From Vogesella sp. XCS3 (lineage in GTDB: Bacteria; Pseudomonadota; Gammaproteobacteria; Burkholderiales; Chromobacteriaceae), in assembly GCF_020616155.1 (NCBI RefSeq), contig NZ_CP085530.1, positions 8,501 to 72,500 on the forward strand: a DNA stretch of 64,000 nucleotides, written 5' to 3'. Shown in pieces: positions 1 to 10,271 of the stretch (position 1 is its first letter; every line of letters starts with the position of its first letter). The position numbers and the translations under genes are program-made. The notes beneath the pieces are model-generated. The model did no database searches. It worked only from the letters and a program-made list of their open reading frames with translations, and was not told where the DNA came from.

Positions 1-754
1 TGCTGTCGGTGGCGTGCGCCAGCTGCAGGGTTTCATCACGGTTGGTGGCGGGCAGCGGCTGGGGGCGGGGGCGAAGGTCGCCTGCCGCAATGCGTTGCGT
101 TTCGCGCACGATGCTGCGCAGGTTGCTGGACAGCTTGCCGGCAAACAGCCAGGCAATAATGCTACCCAGTACTAAGGCGAACAGGCCTAAGGTCAGCTGC
201 GTCCACTCTGCATCGTGGTAGCTGCTGATGGCTTCCTGCTCCGCCCGTGTCATCTCTTTCCTCTGGTGAGCGATGAATTGCTTCAGCGCCGCTACCAAGG
301 CTTCGGTTTGCGGGTCCAGCCGGCTTTGCAGCCACTGGCCGGCGGCTGCATCGTGGCTTGCCAGCAGTTTGTCCAATTGCTGCTCGCTGTCGTGCGTGGT
401 TTGCAGCAGAGCCTGTAGTTGCTGCAATTGCTGTTTGCCGTCAGCCTGTTGCGTCAGCTGTTGCAGTTTGGCCAGGGTGGCCAGGCTTTGCTGGCGGTGC
501 TGCTGCATTTGCTGTTGTAGCGTGGTGCTTTCCTGCAGGTGGCGGCGATGCGCGAGCAGGGCATTGTCCATGCTCAGCTGCATCAGCTCGGCCGATAGCA
601 CCATTTCCGGGCTGAGGTCTTCCACAACCTCTTCCAGATCGTGTTCGATCACATTGAGCTTCTGCATCACTAATGCCGCCATGATAGCCATGAGCAGCAG
701 GATCACGCCGAATGCGGCAAGCAGCTTTTGTCGAATGGTAAATTGCTGGTACAT
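1..754 (-). CDS. methyl-accepting chemotaxis protein, N-terminal part (cut by window start)
   Basis: The open frame starts at the ATG at 754 after a strong GGAGG and runs off the left edge without a stop, giving the first 251 residues. It begins MYQQFTIRQKLL. A first membrane helix lies at about residues 10-30. A Gln- and Leu-rich, all-helical periplasmic domain of about 150 residues follows, of the four-helix-bundle sensor type. A second membrane helix is at about 185-205, and then the start of a HAMP linker (RIAAGDLRPRPQ). The signalling domain lies outside the window. The role is an inner-membrane chemoreceptor feeding CheA/CheW. The ligand cannot be told from the sequence. Confidence 0.88.
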   Translation of the reverse strand, partial: MYQQFTIRQKLLAAFGVILLLMAIMAALVMQKLNVIEHDLEEVVEDLSPEMVLSAELMQLSMDNALLAHRRHLQESTTLQQQMQQHRQQSLATLAKLQQLTQQADGKQQLQQLQALLQTTHDSEQQLDKLLASHDAAAGQWLQSRLDPQTEALVAALKQFIAHQRKEMTRAEQEAISSYHDAEWTQLTLGLFALVLGSIIAWLFAGKLSSNLRSIVRETQRIAAGDLRPRPQPLPATNRDETLQLAHATDS

Positions 755-806
755 GGCACACCTCCCTACATCAGGCTAGGTGGCCAAGTTATTGTTTGCA
801 ATGTAC

Positions 807-1106
807 TTATTTATCGTGATTTGACGAGGGCAGGTCAAAAAAGCATTCGGCATGGCGGTTGAGGTTTTGCCAGCAGGGTTCGCTAGCCACGGCCTTGGCC
901 AGGCTTTGCTGCAGTTGGTGGCATGCTGCGTCGTCGGCCAGTGGTTCGTAGATCTCCATCCAGGTGTGCGCGTCGTCACGACGTTGCAATAATCTGCCCT
1001 TTATCTGCAGTTCCGATTCAATCTGCGCCATGATTTTTCTGGCTGACTGCTCAAAAGACAGGAAATTGCCATCGATGCGGTAATAGATGTATAGCGAAGC
1101 GGACAT
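807..1106 (-). CDS. DUF4936 family protein
   Basis: A 99-residue soluble protein. The start chosen is MSASLYIYYRIDGN, preceded by AAGAGG at good spacing; an upstream ATG six codons earlier lacks this signal. The YIYYRID opening, a central LLQRRDD segment and a TWMEIYE motif resemble the small betaproteobacterial DUF4936 family, whose function is unknown. The gene is divergent from tyrA and lies just downstream of the chemoreceptor in the same orientation. No function is assigned. Confidence 0.7.
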   Translation of the reverse strand: MSASLYIYYRIDGNFLSFEQSARKIMAQIESELQIKGRLLQRRDDAHTWMEIYEPLADDAACHQLQQSLAKAVASEPCWQNLNRHAECFFDLPSSNHDK

Positions 1107-1163
1107 GATGCACCTCTTGGGCAAGCGGGAATGCGGTTATGATAACGGCTCTGACACACAGCA

Positions 1164-2069
1164 ATGGGCAATAGCATGCAGGCGGGTGAGGGCAGATTGA
1201 CCCTGGTAGTGATAGGCGTGGGCCTGATAGGCGGCTCGTTTGCGCTGGCCTTGCGCCGTGCCGGGCGCGTGGCCAAGGTAATCGGGGTGGGGCGTTCTGC
1301 GGCCAACCTGCAGCGGGCTATCGAGTTAGGCGTCATCGACGAGGCTAGCCACAGCGCGGCCGAGGCGGTACGCGTGGCAGATCTGGTATTGGTGGCTACG
1401 CCGGTGGGGCAGATGGGGCGCGTGTTTGCCGAGATCGCCCCGCACCTGCCGCCACATTGTGTGGTGACCGACGGCGGTAGTACCAAGAGCGACGTGGTAG
1501 CGCTGATGCGCGCCCACTTGCCGGCGCATCTGGCCTGCTGCGTGCCGGCACACCCGATTGCCGGCTCAGACTTGTCCGGTGCCGCCGCTGCGCAGTACGG
1601 CCTGTACGACAACCGCCGCATCGTGGTGACGCCGCTGCCGGAAACCCGACCCGCCGCCGCCGCCCTGGTGCGCGAGCTGTGGCAGGCCTGCGGCGCGCGC
1701 GTGTACGAGATGAGCGCCGCCGAGCACGACGCCGTGTTTGCCACTGTCAGCCACCTGCCGCACCTGCTGGCCTTTGCCTATGTAGATACCATCGTGGCCA
1801 AGGCCGACGCTGCGCGCTGCTTCGATTTTGCTGCCACCGGCTTTCGCGACTTTACCCGCATTGCCGGCAGTCACCCCGAGATGTGGCGCGACATCGCGCT
1901 GGCCAATCGCGACGCGCTGCTGGTCGAGCTGGACGCGTTCCAGGCTACCTTGGCCGCACTACGGCAGGAACTGGTGGCCGGCGACGCCGAGGCGATGACC
2001 ACCCGCTTCGAGCGTGCCCGCGAAGCCCGCCAGCAATGGCAGCAACACTTTAACCGGGGTAATGCATGA
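1164..2069 (+). CDS. tyrA: prephenate dehydrogenase (TyrA)
   Basis: Oxidatively decarboxylates prephenate to 4-hydroxyphenylpyruvate in tyrosine synthesis, in the cytoplasm. A Rossmann GxGxxG (GVGLIGG) sits at residues 18-24. The substrate-site motif [10 protein letters not shown] is at about residue 130 and a second conserved His ([10 protein letters not shown]) at about 200. At 301 residues it is the length of a monofunctional TyrA without a chorismate mutase or ACT domain. No strong ribosome site precedes the first ATG; the ATG at 1176 is an alternative start. The stop overlaps the next gene, so the two are probably co-translated. Confidence 0.93.
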   Translation: MGNSMQAGEGRLTLVVIGVGLIGGSFALALRRAGRVAKVIGVGRSAANLQRAIELGVIDEASHSAAEAVRVADLVLVATPVGQMGRVFAEIAPHLPPHCVVTDGGSTKSDVVALMRAHLPAHLACCVPAHPIAGSDLSGAAAAQYGLYDNRRIVVTPLPETRPAAAALVRELWQACGARVYEMSAAEHDAVFATVSHLPHLLAFAYVDTIVAKADAARCFDFAATGFRDFTRIAGSHPEMWRDIALANRDALLVELDAFQATLAALRQELVAGDAEAMTTRFERAREARQQWQQHFNRGNA

Positions 2070-2524
2070 CCATCTGGGTAGACGCCGACGCTTGTCCGGC
2101 CGTGATCAAGGACATCCTGTTCCGCGCCGCCGACCGTACCGCCACGCCGACGGTGCTGGTGGCCAACCAGCTACTGCGCGTGCCGCCGTCGCCGCATATC
2201 CGCGCTGTGCAGGTGCCGGCCGGCTTCGACGTAGCCGACAACCACATCGCGCAGCAGGCGCAGCCGGGCGATATTGTGGTGACCGCCGACATCCCGCTGG
2301 CAGCGCAGGTCGTGGCCAAAGGCGCGCTTGCGCTGAACCCGCGCGGCGAGCTATATAGCGATGCCACCATCCGCGAGGCGCTGGCGTTACGCAATTTCAT
2401 GACCGAGCTGCGCGACAGCGGCGTGCAAACCGGCGGCCCCGCCGCGTTCAGCCAGCGCGACCGCCAGGCGTTTGGCGCCCAGCTGGACAAGCTGCTGCAA
2501 AAGTTGGCCGCAGGCCGCCGCTAA
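2066..2524 (+). CDS. YaiI/YqxD family protein (DUF188, UPF0178)
   Basis: A 152-residue cytoplasmic protein that opens with the family hallmark WVDADACP (residues 4-11) and carries the later VVTADIPLA and LNPRGELYS motifs. The fold is PIN/NYN-like, so a nuclease role has been suggested for the family, but no activity is established. The ATG overlaps the tyrA stop (ATGA), indicating translational coupling. Its last codons carry one copy of the GTTGGCCGCA repeat. Confidence 0.88.
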   Translation: MTIWVDADACPAVIKDILFRAADRTATPTVLVANQLLRVPPSPHIRAVQVPAGFDVADNHIAQQAQPGDIVVTADIPLAAQVVAKGALALNPRGELYSDATIREALALRNFMTELRDSGVQTGGPAAFSQRDRQAFGAQLDKLLQKLAAGRR

Positions 2525-2542
2525 GCCGCCGCTTTACCGCTC

Positions 2543-3127
2543 ATGGACACCTTGTCTTTACCTGCCACACTTGCCGACCTGCGGGTATTGCCCTTGCAAG
2601 CCGCTGACATCCCGACGCTGCAGGCTTTCTATGCGGCCAACCCGCTGTATTTCGAGGCGACTGGCGGCGAGCCAGCGCAGCCCGGTGATGCCGAGGCCGA
2701 CTTTCATGCCAGGCCGCCGCCCGACATGCCGTACCGGCAGCGCTGGCTACTGGCGCTGTGCGATGAGCATGGGCAATGGCAGGCGGTAGTGGAAGTGATT
2801 GCCGGGCTGCTGCTACCGCAGGCGTGGCATATCGCGCTGTTTATGGTGGATGCGCGCCATCACGGCCAGGGCTTGGCCGTGCAGCTGTATAACGCGCTGG
2901 AAGCGTGGACGCTGGCCAGTGGCGCGTATTGGCTGCGCCTGGGCGTGGTGGTGGGGCATGCCCGTGCCGAGCGTTTCTGGCTGCGGCAGGGCTTTGTTGA
3001 GGTTACGCAGCGCCACGCTGTGAAGATGGGGCGGCGCTGTAACAGCCTGCGGGTGATGGTGAAGCCGCTGCGCAGCAGTGTGGCAGCCTACCTGCAGCAG
3101 GTGCCGCGCGACCGGTCTCAGGCCTGA
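2543..3127 (+). CDS. GNAT family N-acetyltransferase
   Basis: A 194-residue protein with a GNAT fold: an N-terminal strand-helix region, then the acetyl-CoA motif A region HIALFMVDARHHGQGLAVQL (about 96-115) and a motif B-like stretch with AERFWLRQGF. It would transfer acetyl from acetyl-CoA to an amine; the substrate is unknown. It starts 18 bp after the YaiI-type gene in the same orientation and is probably in that operon. It converges on the MazG-like gene, with a 10-bp overlap at the 3' ends (3118-3127). Confidence 0.82.
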   Translation: MDTLSLPATLADLRVLPLQAADIPTLQAFYAANPLYFEATGGEPAQPGDAEADFHARPPPDMPYRQRWLLALCDEHGQWQAVVEVIAGLLLPQAWHIALFMVDARHHGQGLAVQLYNALEAWTLASGAYWLRLGVVVGHARAERFWLRQGFVEVTQRHAVKMGRRCNSLRVMVKPLRSSVAAYLQQVPRDRSQA

Positions 3128-3540
3128 GACGCCGCGCGGATCACGCCGACTTTGTCTGCAGGCTGCCAGCCTGCCGGTTTCAGGATCTTGCCGTCGGCGC
3201 GGCGCAGTACCTGCCCGTCCACGCACTTGGCCAGGTTGGCCGCATGGATGGCGTCGAACATCGCCTGCAGCGGTAAGCCCTGTGATAGCAGTAGCCCGCA
3301 TAGCACGTTCAGCACGTCTACCCCCTCGGCGGCCAGCTCGGCTTGCAGTTGCTGCTGCGTGGCAGCGTCGGCCTGCGGCATGGCCTGGTAGTCGGCCAGC
3401 GCGGTCTGGAATTCTTGCCACTCCTCTTGCAGCATGGTTTGCCACATGGCCAGTGCTTCTGGCTGGTAGCTTGGGGTGTCGGGTACTGCCATGTCGAAGC
3501 GCTGCATGAAGTCACGGCGCACGGCAAACGGGTTGCTCAT
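3118..3540 (-). CDS. MazG-like / phosphoribosyl-ATP pyrophosphohydrolase family protein
   Basis: The start was taken at MSNPFAVRRDF (140 residues). An adjacent in-frame ATG at 3543 is equally possible; the longer upstream frame runs through the aroA terminator and is not credible. The helical metal-binding signature of all-alpha NTP pyrophosphatases is visible as EEWQEF and then EGVDVLNVLCGLL, followed by IHAANLAKC and a C-terminal DGKILKP(A)GW. Such enzymes hydrolyse nucleoside triphosphates or PR-ATP to the monophosphate plus PPi. The substrate is not predictable here. A terminator separates it from aroA. Confidence 0.75.
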   Translation of the reverse strand: MSNPFAVRRDFMQRFDMAVPDTPSYQPEALAMWQTMLQEEWQEFQTALADYQAMPQADAATQQQLQAELAAEGVDVLNVLCGLLLSQGLPLQAMFDAIHAANLAKCVDGQVLRRADGKILKPAGWQPADKVGVIRAASQA

Positions 3541-3616
3541 CATATTGTGCTTTTTTGTTGTATTGGCCGCATATTTTGTGTTTTTGATGGCTTGCTGGCA
3601 AGGCGCAAGGCATGAA

Positions 3617-3646
3617 AAAACCGCTGCGGCAAGGCAGCGGTTTTTG
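3617..3646 (-). terminator. rho-independent terminator of aroA
   Basis: A stem of AACCGCTGC and GCAGCGGTT with a short loop, ending on the minus strand in a run of T. It begins about 20 bp past the aroA stop and before the MazG-like gene. Confidence 0.85.
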
Positions 3647-3663
3647 TGTGGGCAGGCCTGCAA

Positions 3664-4956
3664 TCAGCCTGCGGCCAACTTGCCCAGTACCTCGAAATAG
3701 TCGGGGAAGGTCTTGGCCACGCATTTCGGGTCGTTAATCACCACCGGGGTGCCCAGCAGCGCCACCAGCGAGAAGCACATCGCCATGCGGTGGTCGTCGT
3801 AGGTGTCGATTTCTGCGTTGGCAATCAGTTGCGCCGGCGGCGTCACGCTGATGCTGTCTTGCGTTTCCACCACGCTGGCGCCCACTTTTCGCAGCTCGGT
3901 GGCCATTGCCGCCAGGCGGTCGGTTTCCTTCACGCGCCAGCTTTCCACGTTGCGGATGGTGGTGGTGCCGTTGGCGGCCAGCGCGGCCACGGCAATGGTC
4001 ATCGCCGCATCCGGAATGTGGTTGAGGTCCACGTCTATGGCTTGCAGGCCGCCCGCCGGGGCGCGTGCCTCGATCCAGTTGTCGCCCATGGTGATCTGGG
4101 CCCCCATCAGCGCCAGTGCGTCGGCAAATTTCACGTCGCCCTGGATACTGCTGCGGCCAACCCCTTCCACGCGTACCGGGCCGCCTGCCAGCGTGCCAGC
4201 CGCCAGGAAGTAGGACGCGCTGGAGGCGTCGCCTTCCACGTGAATCTCGCCAGGGCTGGTGTAACGTTGGCCGCGCGCGATGGTGAAGCGCTGCCAGCCG
4301 TCGCGCTGCACCTGCACGCCAAAGCGCGCCATCAGGTTCAGCGTGATCTCGATATACGGTTTGGAGATCAGCTCGCCCACCACCTCGATGGTGACGTCTT
4401 CGCCGGTGAGTGGCAGCGCCATCAGCAGGGCGGTGAGGAACTGGCTGGAGACATTGCCTTTTACCGGAATGACCTGGCCGGCGGTCAGGCTGGCCGGCTT
4501 GATCTGCAGCGGCGGGTAGCCGTCGTTACCCAGGTAATCGATATCGGCACCGGCTACGCGTAGCGCGTCCACCAGGTCGCCTATCGGGCGTTCGTGCATA
4601 CGCGGTACGCCGTGCAGGTGGTAGCGGCCCTGCATCAGCGCCAGCGCGGCGGTGAGCGGGCGGAACGCCGTGCCGGCGTTGCCCAGGAACAGGTCGGCGT
4701 CTTTCACGCTAAAGGCACCGCCAGTGCCGTGCACCAGGAAGTCACGGCTATCGCCTTGCTGCTCGACGCGCACGCCCAGTGTGGCGAGTGCTTCCAGCAT
4801 GCGGCGGATATCGTCGGAGTCCAGCAGGTCACGCACCAGCGTGCTGCCTTCTGCCAGCGCGGCCAACAGCAGGGTACGGTTGGAAATGCTCTTGGAGCCG
4901 GGCAGTTTGATGCGGCCGGCCAGCGGGCCAATGGGCTGTAGGTGTAGTTGTTCCAT
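3664..4956 (-). CDS. aroA: 3-phosphoshikimate 1-carboxyvinyltransferase (EPSP synthase)
   Basis: Transfers enolpyruvate from PEP to shikimate 3-phosphate, the sixth step of the shikimate pathway. The start is the ATG of [12 protein letters not shown], giving 430 residues, the usual bacterial length. The [18 protein letters not shown] motif is near residue 20. The PEP-site NAGTAFRPL is near residue 95, [11 protein letters not shown] is central, WRVKETDRL is at about 335 and the catalytic YDDHRMAM at about 375. The Gly of NAGTA makes it a class I glyphosate-sensitive type. It is divergent from cmk. Confidence 0.97.
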   Translation of the reverse strand: MEQLHLQPIGPLAGRIKLPGSKSISNRTLLLAALAEGSTLVRDLLDSDDIRRMLEALATLGVRVEQQGDSRDFLVHGTGGAFSVKDADLFLGNAGTAFRPLTAALALMQGRYHLHGVPRMHERPIGDLVDALRVAGADIDYLGNDGYPPLQIKPASLTAGQVIPVKGNVSSQFLTALLMALPLTGEDVTIEVVGELISKPYIEITLNLMARFGVQVQRDGWQRFTIARGQRYTSPGEIHVEGDASSASYFLAAGTLAGGPVRVEGVGRSSIQGDVKFADALALMGAQITMGDNWIEARAPAGGLQAIDVDLNHIPDAAMTIAVAALAANGTTTIRNVESWRVKETDRLAAMATELRKVGASVVETQDSISVTPPAQLIANAEIDTYDDHRMAMCFSLVALLGTPVVINDPKCVAKTFPDYFEVLGKLAAG

Positions 4957-5067
4957 GATGTTCTTGTCTGTTTTGCTGCAGGGAGGGGCCCTGCCGGGTG
5001 ATCTCGGCAACGACTGTACCCGTATTGTGCGCTGCCACGCAAACGCCTCTTTTTGTACTGCTTGCGC

Positions 5068-5073
5068 TACAAT
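5068..5073 (+). promoter_or_regulatory. putative -10 element for cmk-rpsA
   Basis: TACAAT about 30 bp upstream of the cmk ATG in the divergent aroA/cmk spacer. No convincing -35 element sits at 16-18 bp, so this is tentative. Confidence 0.35.
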
Positions 5074-5100
5074 TGCCGGTTTTGATTCAAGGTCTTCGCC

Positions 5101-5775
5101 ATGCCTACGCTCAAACCCGTCATTACCATCGACGGCCCTTCCGCTTCCGGCAAGGGCACGGTGGCTGCCCTGGTGGCACAGCAGCTGGGGCTGCATTATC
5201 TGGATTCCGGCGCCCTGTACCGCCTGACGGCGCTGTACGCGCTGCGTGAAGGCGTCAGCTGGGAAGACGAGCAGAACGTGGCCCGCCTGGCAGCCCAGCT
5301 GCCGGCGTCTTTTCACGACGATAAAGCCTGGCTGGGCGAAGCCGATGTGAGCGCTGCCATTCGCGCCGAAGATATCGGCATGGGTGCCTCGAAAGTGGCC
5401 GCGCTACCTGCCGTGCGTGCCGCGCTACTGACCCGTCAACGTGATTTTCTGGTGCCGCCTGGCCTGGTAGCCGATGGCCGCGATATGGGTTCGGTGGTGT
5501 TTCCGCGTGCGGAATTGAAGGTTTTTCTGACCGCATCCGCCGAAGTCCGGGCCGAACGGCGCTATAAGCAGTTGATCGCAAAAGGGGAATCTGCTAACCT
5601 CGTTCAGATTCAGCAGGATATTTCCGATCGTGACGCGCGCGACGCGGCACGGGCGGTTGCCCCGCTAAGACAAGAGCCGGATGCCCACTTGCTGGACACC
5701 TCGGACCTCACCATCGAACAAGCGGTGGCGCAGGTACTGTCGTGGTTCGACAAGGCCCGTGGCACCGGCCATTAA
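5101..5775 (+). CDS. cmk: cytidylate kinase
   Basis: Phosphorylates CMP and dCMP with ATP. The P-loop [11 protein letters not shown] is at residues 11-21. [10 protein letters not shown] follows, with the CMP-binding [11 protein letters not shown] at about 128 and the lid region AERRYKQL. The length of 224 residues is normal. The gene precedes rpsA, the conserved cmk-rpsA-ihfB order of proteobacteria, and the three are probably co-transcribed. Confidence 0.97.
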   Translation: MPTLKPVITIDGPSASGKGTVAALVAQQLGLHYLDSGALYRLTALYALREGVSWEDEQNVARLAAQLPASFHDDKAWLGEADVSAAIRAEDIGMGASKVAALPAVRAALLTRQRDFLVPPGLVADGRDMGSVVFPRAELKVFLTASAEVRAERRYKQLIAKGESANLVQIQQDISDRDARDAARAVAPLRQEPDAHLLDTSDLTIEQAVAQVLSWFDKARGTGH

Positions 5776-5797
5776 TTTTTTGTAAGCCGCCGTTTGT

Positions 5798-5848
5798 CAT
5801 ACCTTGCGCTGACGGCGTATGAAAAACCTAACCCCGCGTGACGCAAGG
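5798..5848 (+). promoter_or_regulatory. possible structured leader of rpsA
   Basis: Two mutually exclusive stems can form in the 93-nt cmk-rpsA spacer: CATAC (5798-5802) with GTATG (5817-5821), or CCTTGCG (5802-5808) with CGCAAGG (5842-5848). Ribosomal protein S1 autoregulates its own mRNA through leader hairpins in enterobacteria. A similar role here is inference. Confidence 0.35.
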
Positions 5849-5868
5849 CATGCCTGAGAGTACATCTG

Positions 5869-7566
5869 ATGACTACCCTCGTTATGGATAGCTTCGCCGC
5901 CCTGTTCGAAGAGAGCTTGGCTCTGCAAGAAATGCGTGCTGGTGAAGTAATCACCGCTGAAGTCGTTGGCATCGATTCCAACTTCGTGACCGTTAACGCC
6001 GGCCTGAAGTCCGAATCCCTGATCCCGGTTGAAGAGTTCAAGAACGACAACGGCCAAGTTGAAGTTGCCATCGGCGATTTCGTTACTGTTGCGATCGACT
6101 CCCTGGAAAACGGCTTTGGCGAAACCAAGCTCTCCCGTGAAAAAGCCAAACGTCTGGCTGCATGGGTTGACCTGGAAGAGGCTCTGGAAGCTGGCAAGAT
6201 CCTGTCCGGCGTTATCAGCGGCAAAGTCAAAGGTGGCCTGACCGTTATGGTTAACGGCATCCGCGCCTTCCTGCCGGGTTCCCTGGTTGACGTACGTCCG
6301 GTGAAAGACACCACTCCGTACGAAGGCAAGGAAGTTGAGTTCAAGGTTATCAAACTGGACCGCAAGCGTAACAACGTTGTTGTTTCCCGTCGTGCCGTTC
6401 TGGAAGAAACCCTGGGCGAAGAGCGCAAAGCGCTGCTGGAAACCCTGCGTGAAGGTGCCATCATCAAAGGTATCGTCAAGAACATCACCGACTACGGTGC
6501 GTTCGTTGACCTGGGCGGTATCGATGGTCTGCTGCACATTACCGACCTGGCTTGGCGCCGTGTTAAGCACCCGTCCGAAGTTCTGGCTGTTGGCGACGAA
6601 GTAGAAGCCAAAGTCCTGAAGTTCGATCAGGAGAAGAACCGCGTATCCCTGGGTCTGAAGCAACTGGGCGAAGATCCGTGGGTGGGCCTGTCCCGTCGTT
6701 ACCCGTCCGGCACCCGTCTGTTCGGCAAGGTAACCAACCTGACCGACTACGGCGCGTTCGTGGAAATCGAACAAGGCATCGAAGGCTTGGTACACGTGTC
6801 CGAAATGGACTGGACCAACAAGAACGTACACCCGTCCAAGGTAGTTCAGGTTGGCGACGAAGTTGAAGTGATGATCCTGGAAATCGACGAAGACCGTCGT
6901 CGTATCAGCCTGGGCATGAAACAGTGCCAGGCTAACCCATGGAACGAGTTCGCTGACAACTTCAAGAAAGGCGACAAGCTGAAAGGCGCGATCAAGTCGA
7001 TCACCGATTTCGGCGTGTTCGTTGGCCTGCCTGGCGGTATCGACGGCCTGGTTCACCTGTCCGACCTGTCCTGGAACGAAACCGGCGAAGACGCTGTGCG
7101 CAAGTTCAAGAAGGGTGACGAGGTTGAAGCCATCGTTCTGTCCATCGACGTGGAAAAAGAGCGTATCTCCCTGGGCATCAAACAGCTGGAAGGCGATCCG
7201 TTCAACAACTACGTAGCCATGAACGACAAAGGCGCGCTGGTTAAAGGTACCGTGAAGACCGTTGACGCCAAAGGCGCCGCCGTGACTCTGGACACCGACG
7301 TTGAAGGCTACCTGCGTGCTTCCGAACTGTCCCGCGACCGCGTTGAAGACGCTCGCTCGGTTCTGAAAGAAGGCGACGAAGTTGAGGCTGTGATCATTGC
7401 TGTTGATCGCAAGTCCCGCGCTATCAGCCTGTCGATCAAAGCCAAGGACGCACAGGAAGAAAAAGCAGCCATGTCCGCTATCGGCGCTGGCGACTCCAAC
7501 GTGTCCGCTGGTACCACCAGCCTGGGCGCGCTGCTGAAAGCTAAACTGTCCGGCGGCAACGAATAA
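5869..7566 (+). CDS. rpsA: 30S ribosomal protein S1
   Basis: A 565-residue RNA-binding protein that delivers mRNA to the 30S subunit. Six S1 (OB-fold) repeats are visible at about 70-90-residue spacing, recognised by recurring [29 protein letters not shown] and [10 protein letters not shown] strings. The opening [17 protein letters not shown] matches the family start. Codon use is distinctly that of a highly expressed gene (GTT, GAA, CGT), unlike its GC-rich neighbours. It is followed immediately by ihfB. Confidence 0.98.
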   Translation: MTTLVMDSFAALFEESLALQEMRAGEVITAEVVGIDSNFVTVNAGLKSESLIPVEEFKNDNGQVEVAIGDFVTVAIDSLENGFGETKLSREKAKRLAAWVDLEEALEAGKILSGVISGKVKGGLTVMVNGIRAFLPGSLVDVRPVKDTTPYEGKEVEFKVIKLDRKRNNVVVSRRAVLEETLGEERKALLETLREGAIIKGIVKNITDYGAFVDLGGIDGLLHITDLAWRRVKHPSEVLAVGDEVEAKVLKFDQEKNRVSLGLKQLGEDPWVGLSRRYPSGTRLFGKVTNLTDYGAFVEIEQGIEGLVHVSEMDWTNKNVHPSKVVQVGDEVEVMILEIDEDRRRISLGMKQCQANPWNEFADNFKKGDKLKGAIKSITDFGVFVGLPGGIDGLVHLSDLSWNETGEDAVRKFKKGDEVEAIVLSIDVEKERISLGIKQLEGDPFNNYVAMNDKGALVKGTVKTVDAKGAAVTLDTDVEGYLRASELSRDRVEDARSVLKEGDEVEAVIIAVDRKSRAISLSIKAKDAQEEKAAMSAIGAGDSNVSAGTTSLGALLKAKLSGGNE

Positions 7567-7575
7567 GTGATGGAC

Positions 7576-7869
7576 ATGACCAAATCTGAGCTTATAGCGA
7601 GGCTTGCCGAGCGTTATCCTCAGTTGGTCGCCAAAGATGCTGAGCTGGCTGTTAAAACCATTCTGGATGCAATGGCCAGCAGCTTGGCAAAAGGGCAGCG
7701 GATCGAAATCCGCGGTTTTGGTAGCTTCGATCTGAACTACCGTCCGCCGCGGATGGGCCGCAATCCCAAGTCTGGCTCCAGCGTTGTCGTTCCTGAGAAA
7801 TACGTGCCTCACTTCAAGGCAGGTAAAGAACTGAGAGAGCGGGTTGATCTGACCGGTTCGAACGACTAA
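7576..7869 (+). CDS. ihfB: integration host factor subunit beta
   Basis: A DNA-bending HU/IHF family protein that pairs with IhfA. The start was taken at [15 protein letters not shown], the canonical IhfB beginning; GTG 7567 or ATG 7570 would add two or three residues. The beta-arm carries [30 protein letters not shown], with the Pro that intercalates into DNA. It sits directly after rpsA as in most proteobacteria and is followed by a strong terminator. Confidence 0.96.
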   Translation: MTKSELIARLAERYPQLVAKDAELAVKTILDAMASSLAKGQRIEIRGFGSFDLNYRPPRMGRNPKSGSSVVVPEKYVPHFKAGKELRERVDLTGSND

Positions 7870-7890
7870 GCAGTTTTTTTGCCTGTCCCA

Positions 7891-7922
7891 AAGCGCCGCA
7901 GCTTGTCTGCGGCGCTTTTTTT
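7891..7922 (+). terminator. terminator after ihfB
   Basis: A 10-bp perfect stem AAGCGCCGCA / TGCGGCGCTT with a 7-nt loop, followed by a T run. It closes the cmk-rpsA-ihfB unit. Confidence 0.9.
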
Positions 7923-7994
7923 ATCTGCGCTTTACTTGGGAGGGGTGTCGCTTTCGTTTAAACTTGCAGCATTGCGACGATGCGAAAGCCCCCG

Positions 7995-8285
7995 ATGCGT
8001 TATCTCTTCCGCTTGTTTGAGCTGCTCGTACTGGTGTTGTTGATTGCCGTTACCGTGCAAAACAGCGCTGTAGTGGAATTCAAGCTGTTCTTTGGCCAGA
8101 CCTGGCAAGCCCCGCTGATTCTGCTGTTGCTGATTTTCTTTGTGGCCGGTGCCCTGATTGGCCTGGTGGCCACGTTTGCCTACTCTTTGCGTGTACGCCG
8201 CGAGCTGTCGCAGCTCAAGAAAGAGCTGCGCTCGCGCCAGAGCAGCAAAGTGGTGGTCGACCCCAGCGATGCCCTGGCTGACTAA
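7995..8285 (+). CDS. lapA: LapA family membrane protein (DUF1049)
   Basis: A protein of about 96 residues with two membrane helices (about 5-20 and 38-60) joined by the QNSAVVEFKLFFGQ loop typical of LapA. A basic, coiled-coil-prone C-terminal tail (RRELSQLKKELRSRQ) faces the cytoplasm. LapA works with LapB in tuning LPS synthesis through FtsH and LpxC. The start was taken at MRYLFRLFELL, by analogy with the E. coli protein; the ATG at 7980 would add five residues. It lies 31 bp from lapB. Confidence 0.88.
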   Translation: MRYLFRLFELLVLVLLIAVTVQNSAVVEFKLFFGQTWQAPLILLLLIFFVAGALIGLVATFAYSLRVRRELSQLKKELRSRQSSKVVVDPSDALAD

Positions 8286-8316
8286 GCCGTCCTGTTTTTT
8301 GCTCCGAGGTTGAATT

Positions 8317-9480
8317 TTGGATATCGATTTGTGGTGGCTGTTACTGTTTCCGGCCTTTTTCGGCCTGGGATGGTTGGCCGCACGCGTAGACATGCGTGCA
8401 GTACTGAAGCAGGCGCGGGAAGTGCCTGCCGGTTTTTATAAAGGTCTGGACGCGCTGGTAGACGACCAGACCGACGTGGCCGCCCGTTCGCTGTCCGAGG
8501 TGGCACGCGCCCACCCGCACGCGCTGGAAGTGCAGCTCAGCCTGGGCAAGCTGTACCGCCGCCGTGGCGAGAATGACCGCGCCATCCGCCTGCACCAGCA
8601 GGTACTGGAGCTACCCGACCTGACGCGCGAGCAAAAGGCGCTGGTGCGCTTCGAGCTGTCGCAAGACTTTCACAAGGCTGGCCTGGTAGACCGCGCCGAA
8701 GAGATTCTGGTCAAGCTGCTGGATAGCCAGACCATGGGCCGCGCCGCGCGCGAACAGTTGCTTTCCATCTACCAGCAAGACCGCGACTGGGCCAAGGCCA
8801 TCGCCACCGCGCTGGAGTTGCGCAGCGATGCGCATAGCTTCCAGCACGAAGTGGCACAGTTCTACTGCGAGCTGGCGCAGGGCGCGCTGTACCAGTCTGA
8901 TTACGATAAGGCACACGAGGCGGTGAAAAACGCCTTTGCGGCCAACCGCAAGTGCGTGCGCGCCAGCATCCTGCTGGGTGATATCGAAACTGCGCAGGGT
9001 AAGCACGAGGCGGCCATCGCGGCGTGGCAAGCCATCGAAAAGCAAAACTACGAATACCTGGCCATGGTGGCCGAGCGCCTGTTCGATGCCTACGAATCGC
9101 TGGGCAAGCCGCAGGAGGGCATTGCCTTGCTGCGTGGCTACCAGCGTACCTTCTCGCAGCTGGAACTGACCGACCTGCTGTACCAGAAGGTCGCCACCTA
9201 CGAAGGCGAAGCCCGTGCGCTGGAAGCCGCCCGCGAAGCGGTACACGCGCGCCCCAGCCTGCTGGGGGTGTACCGCCTGGTCGAGTCGCAGATGGACGAG
9301 CTCAGCACCGAAGGCCGCCTGGACGCCGAAGTGGCGCGTGCGCTGATCATGAAGCACGCACAGCGCCTGACCGTACACCGTTGCAAACGCTGCAACTTCC
9401 GCTCGCGGGCCTTCTTCTGGCATTGCCCCGCCTGCGGCGAGTGGGAAAGCTTTACGCCCAACCGCTCCGAAAACCACTGA
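8317..9480 (+). CDS. lapB: lipopolysaccharide assembly protein LapB (YciM)
   Basis: A 387-residue inner-membrane-anchored TPR protein. In E. coli LapB recruits LpxC for FtsH degradation and links LPS synthesis to export. The start is TTG (MDIDLWWLL). The N-terminal helix (about 5-20) is the membrane anchor and TPR-like helical repeats span about 35-345. A rubredoxin-type metal site has CKRC at 356-359 and CPAC at 370-373, both pairs intact. It is co-directional with lapA and pyrF, a conserved Neisseriales arrangement. Confidence 0.95.
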   Translation: MDIDLWWLLLFPAFFGLGWLAARVDMRAVLKQAREVPAGFYKGLDALVDDQTDVAARSLSEVARAHPHALEVQLSLGKLYRRRGENDRAIRLHQQVLELPDLTREQKALVRFELSQDFHKAGLVDRAEEILVKLLDSQTMGRAAREQLLSIYQQDRDWAKAIATALELRSDAHSFQHEVAQFYCELAQGALYQSDYDKAHEAVKNAFAANRKCVRASILLGDIETAQGKHEAAIAAWQAIEKQNYEYLAMVAERLFDAYESLGKPQEGIALLRGYQRTFSQLELTDLLYQKVATYEGEARALEAAREAVHARPSLLGVYRLVESQMDELSTEGRLDAEVARALIMKHAQRLTVHRCKRCNFRSRAFFWHCPACGEWESFTPNRSENH

Positions 9481-9511
9481 ACCGAATACGCGACAAGAAA
9501 GACAGGAAAAC

Positions 9512-10258
9512 ATGAACCCGTTAATGGCACATGGCTTTGCGGCCAACGTTAATTCGCCGGTACTGGTGGCGCTGGATTTTGCCACCGCAGACGCCGCACT
9601 GGCCTTTGCTTCCCGTCTGGACCCCTCGCAGTGCCGCCTGAAAGTAGGCAAGGAACTGTTTACCGCTGCGGGCCCGCAGCTGCTGGAGCAGTTGGCCGCA
9701 CGCGGCTTCCAGGTATTTCTGGATCTGAAATTCCACGACATCCCCAATACCGTGGCGCACGCCTGCAAGATGGCCGCCGAAGCCGGGGTGTGGATGGTGA
9801 ACGTGCACGCCAGTGGCGGCCGCCGCATGATGGAAGCCTCGGCTGACGCGCTGGCGCAGTACAGCCAGCGCCCCTTGCTGATTGCCGTGACCGTACTCAC
9901 CAGCATGGACGCGGCCGACTTGCTGGAAATCGGCGTGACCGTGCCACCGCAAGAGCACGTGCTGCGCCTGGCGCGTCTCACCCGCGACAGCGGCCTGGAC
10001 GGCGTGGTGTGCTCGGCACAGGAAGCCGGCGTACTGAAAGCCGAGCTGGGCCAGGACTTCAAACTGGTGACGCCGGGTATCCGCCTGGCCGACAGCGCCG
10101 CCGACGACCAGCGCCGCGTGATGACGCCGGTGGCCGCCCTGCAAGCCGGCTCCGACTACCTGGTAATCGGCCGCCCCATCACCCGCGCCGACGACCCGTT
10201 GATGGTGCTGAACAAGATCAATGCCGACATCCAGGCCTACCAGGCCAGCCGGGCCTGA
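9512..10258 (+). CDS. pyrF: orotidine 5'-phosphate decarboxylase
   Basis: Decarboxylates OMP to UMP, the last step of de novo pyrimidine synthesis. It is a 248-residue TIM barrel. The catalytic [11 protein letters not shown] is at about 70-80, LKVGKELF comes before it, and the phosphate-binding VTPGIRL and VIGRPIT lie in the C-terminal third. AGGA precedes the start by 6 nt. It sits between lapB and rfaE1 with short gaps, so is probably in the same transcript. Confidence 0.97.
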   Translation: MNPLMAHGFAANVNSPVLVALDFATADAALAFASRLDPSQCRLKVGKELFTAAGPQLLEQLAARGFQVFLDLKFHDIPNTVAHACKMAAEAGVWMVNVHASGGRRMMEASADALAQYSQRPLLIAVTVLTSMDAADLLEIGVTVPPQEHVLRLARLTRDSGLDGVVCSAQEAGVLKAELGQDFKLVTPGIRLADSAADDQRRVMTPVAALQAGSDYLVIGRPITRADDPLMVLNKINADIQAYQASRA

Positions 10259-10271
10259 GCCGAGGTAGCCC

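Noticed and set aside
5797..7812. 671-codon open frame on the minus strand
   Set aside because: Antisense shadow of rpsA; the codon bias of rpsA removes stops on the other strand.
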